From NCBI GenBank assembly GCA_017552165.1, contig JAFZCF010000083.1:1-6200 (forward strand): a DNA stretch of 6,200 bases. The letters run 5' to 3'. This stretch comes from Clostridia bacterium. Lineage in GTDB: Bacteria; Bacillota_A; Clostridia; Oscillospirales; CAG-272. Shown piece after piece: positions 6,195 through 6,200 of the stretch. Under the pieces are notes generated by a model. The model had not been told where the DNA came from and made no database searches. It saw only the letters and a program-made list of their open reading frames with translations. Numbering within the stretch: position 1 is the stretch's first letter; each line of letters begins with the position of its first letter. The position numbers and the translations under genes were made by a program.

Positions 6195-6200
6195 ACGTTA

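Overview
The window looks like chromosomal DNA from a Gram-positive, probably anaerobic, moderately GC-rich member of the Firmicutes/Clostridia. The signs are strong AAGGAG/GGAGG ribosome binding sites about 5 nt before each start, sigma-A-type promoters (one is a perfect TTGACA-17-TATAAT), a lipoprotein-type ABC solute-binding protein of the kind common in gut Clostridia, and many cysteines in both cytoplasmic and exported proteins. The taxonomic call is inference. I saw no RNA gene, CRISPR array or mobile element.

Layout, left to right. (1) Positions 930 down to 1, minus strand: a glycerophosphodiester phosphodiesterase (GDPD) family gene that runs off the left edge. It is interrupted by one in-frame TAA at 247-249, and the same frame stays open and protein-like on both sides. 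(2) 931-1191: a divergent regulatory region with a minus-strand promoter for the GDPD gene, a plus-strand promoter for the next gene, and repeated CCGGACCG elements between them. (3) 1192-2643, plus strand: a lipoprotein solute-binding protein, apparently monocistronic and closed by a strong rho-independent terminator at 2692-2728. (4) 4945 down to 2747, minus strand: a cytoplasmic glycoside hydrolase family 2 (GH2) enzyme. (5) 6125 down to 4947, minus strand: a ROK-family transcriptional regulator with its own consensus promoter at the right edge. The ROK and GH2 genes are one base apart, and the GH2 ribosome binding site lies inside the last ROK codons, so they form a tightly coupled operon.

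Taken together this is a small carbohydrate-use locus. A surface lipoprotein captures an oligosaccharide or other solute, a cytoplasmic GH2 exo-glycosidase cuts a beta-glycosidic bond, and a ROK repressor probably senses the sugar. The transporter's permease and ATPase genes are not here. The GDPD may act on glycerophosphodiesters, but its link to the sugar genes is unproven. An 11-bp palindrome containing CCGGACCGG abuts the ROK promoter, and the same 9-bp core occurs between the divergent promoters, which makes it a candidate shared operator. The GH2 enzyme resembles beta-glucuronidases around its catalytic acids but lacks the Asn-x-Lys motif that binds glucuronate, so its substrate is probably different. 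Nothing here amounts to a clearly new biological system. The best leads are the interrupted GDPD gene, the GH2 specificity site, the shared palindrome, and a hairpin just before the GH2 ribosome binding site.
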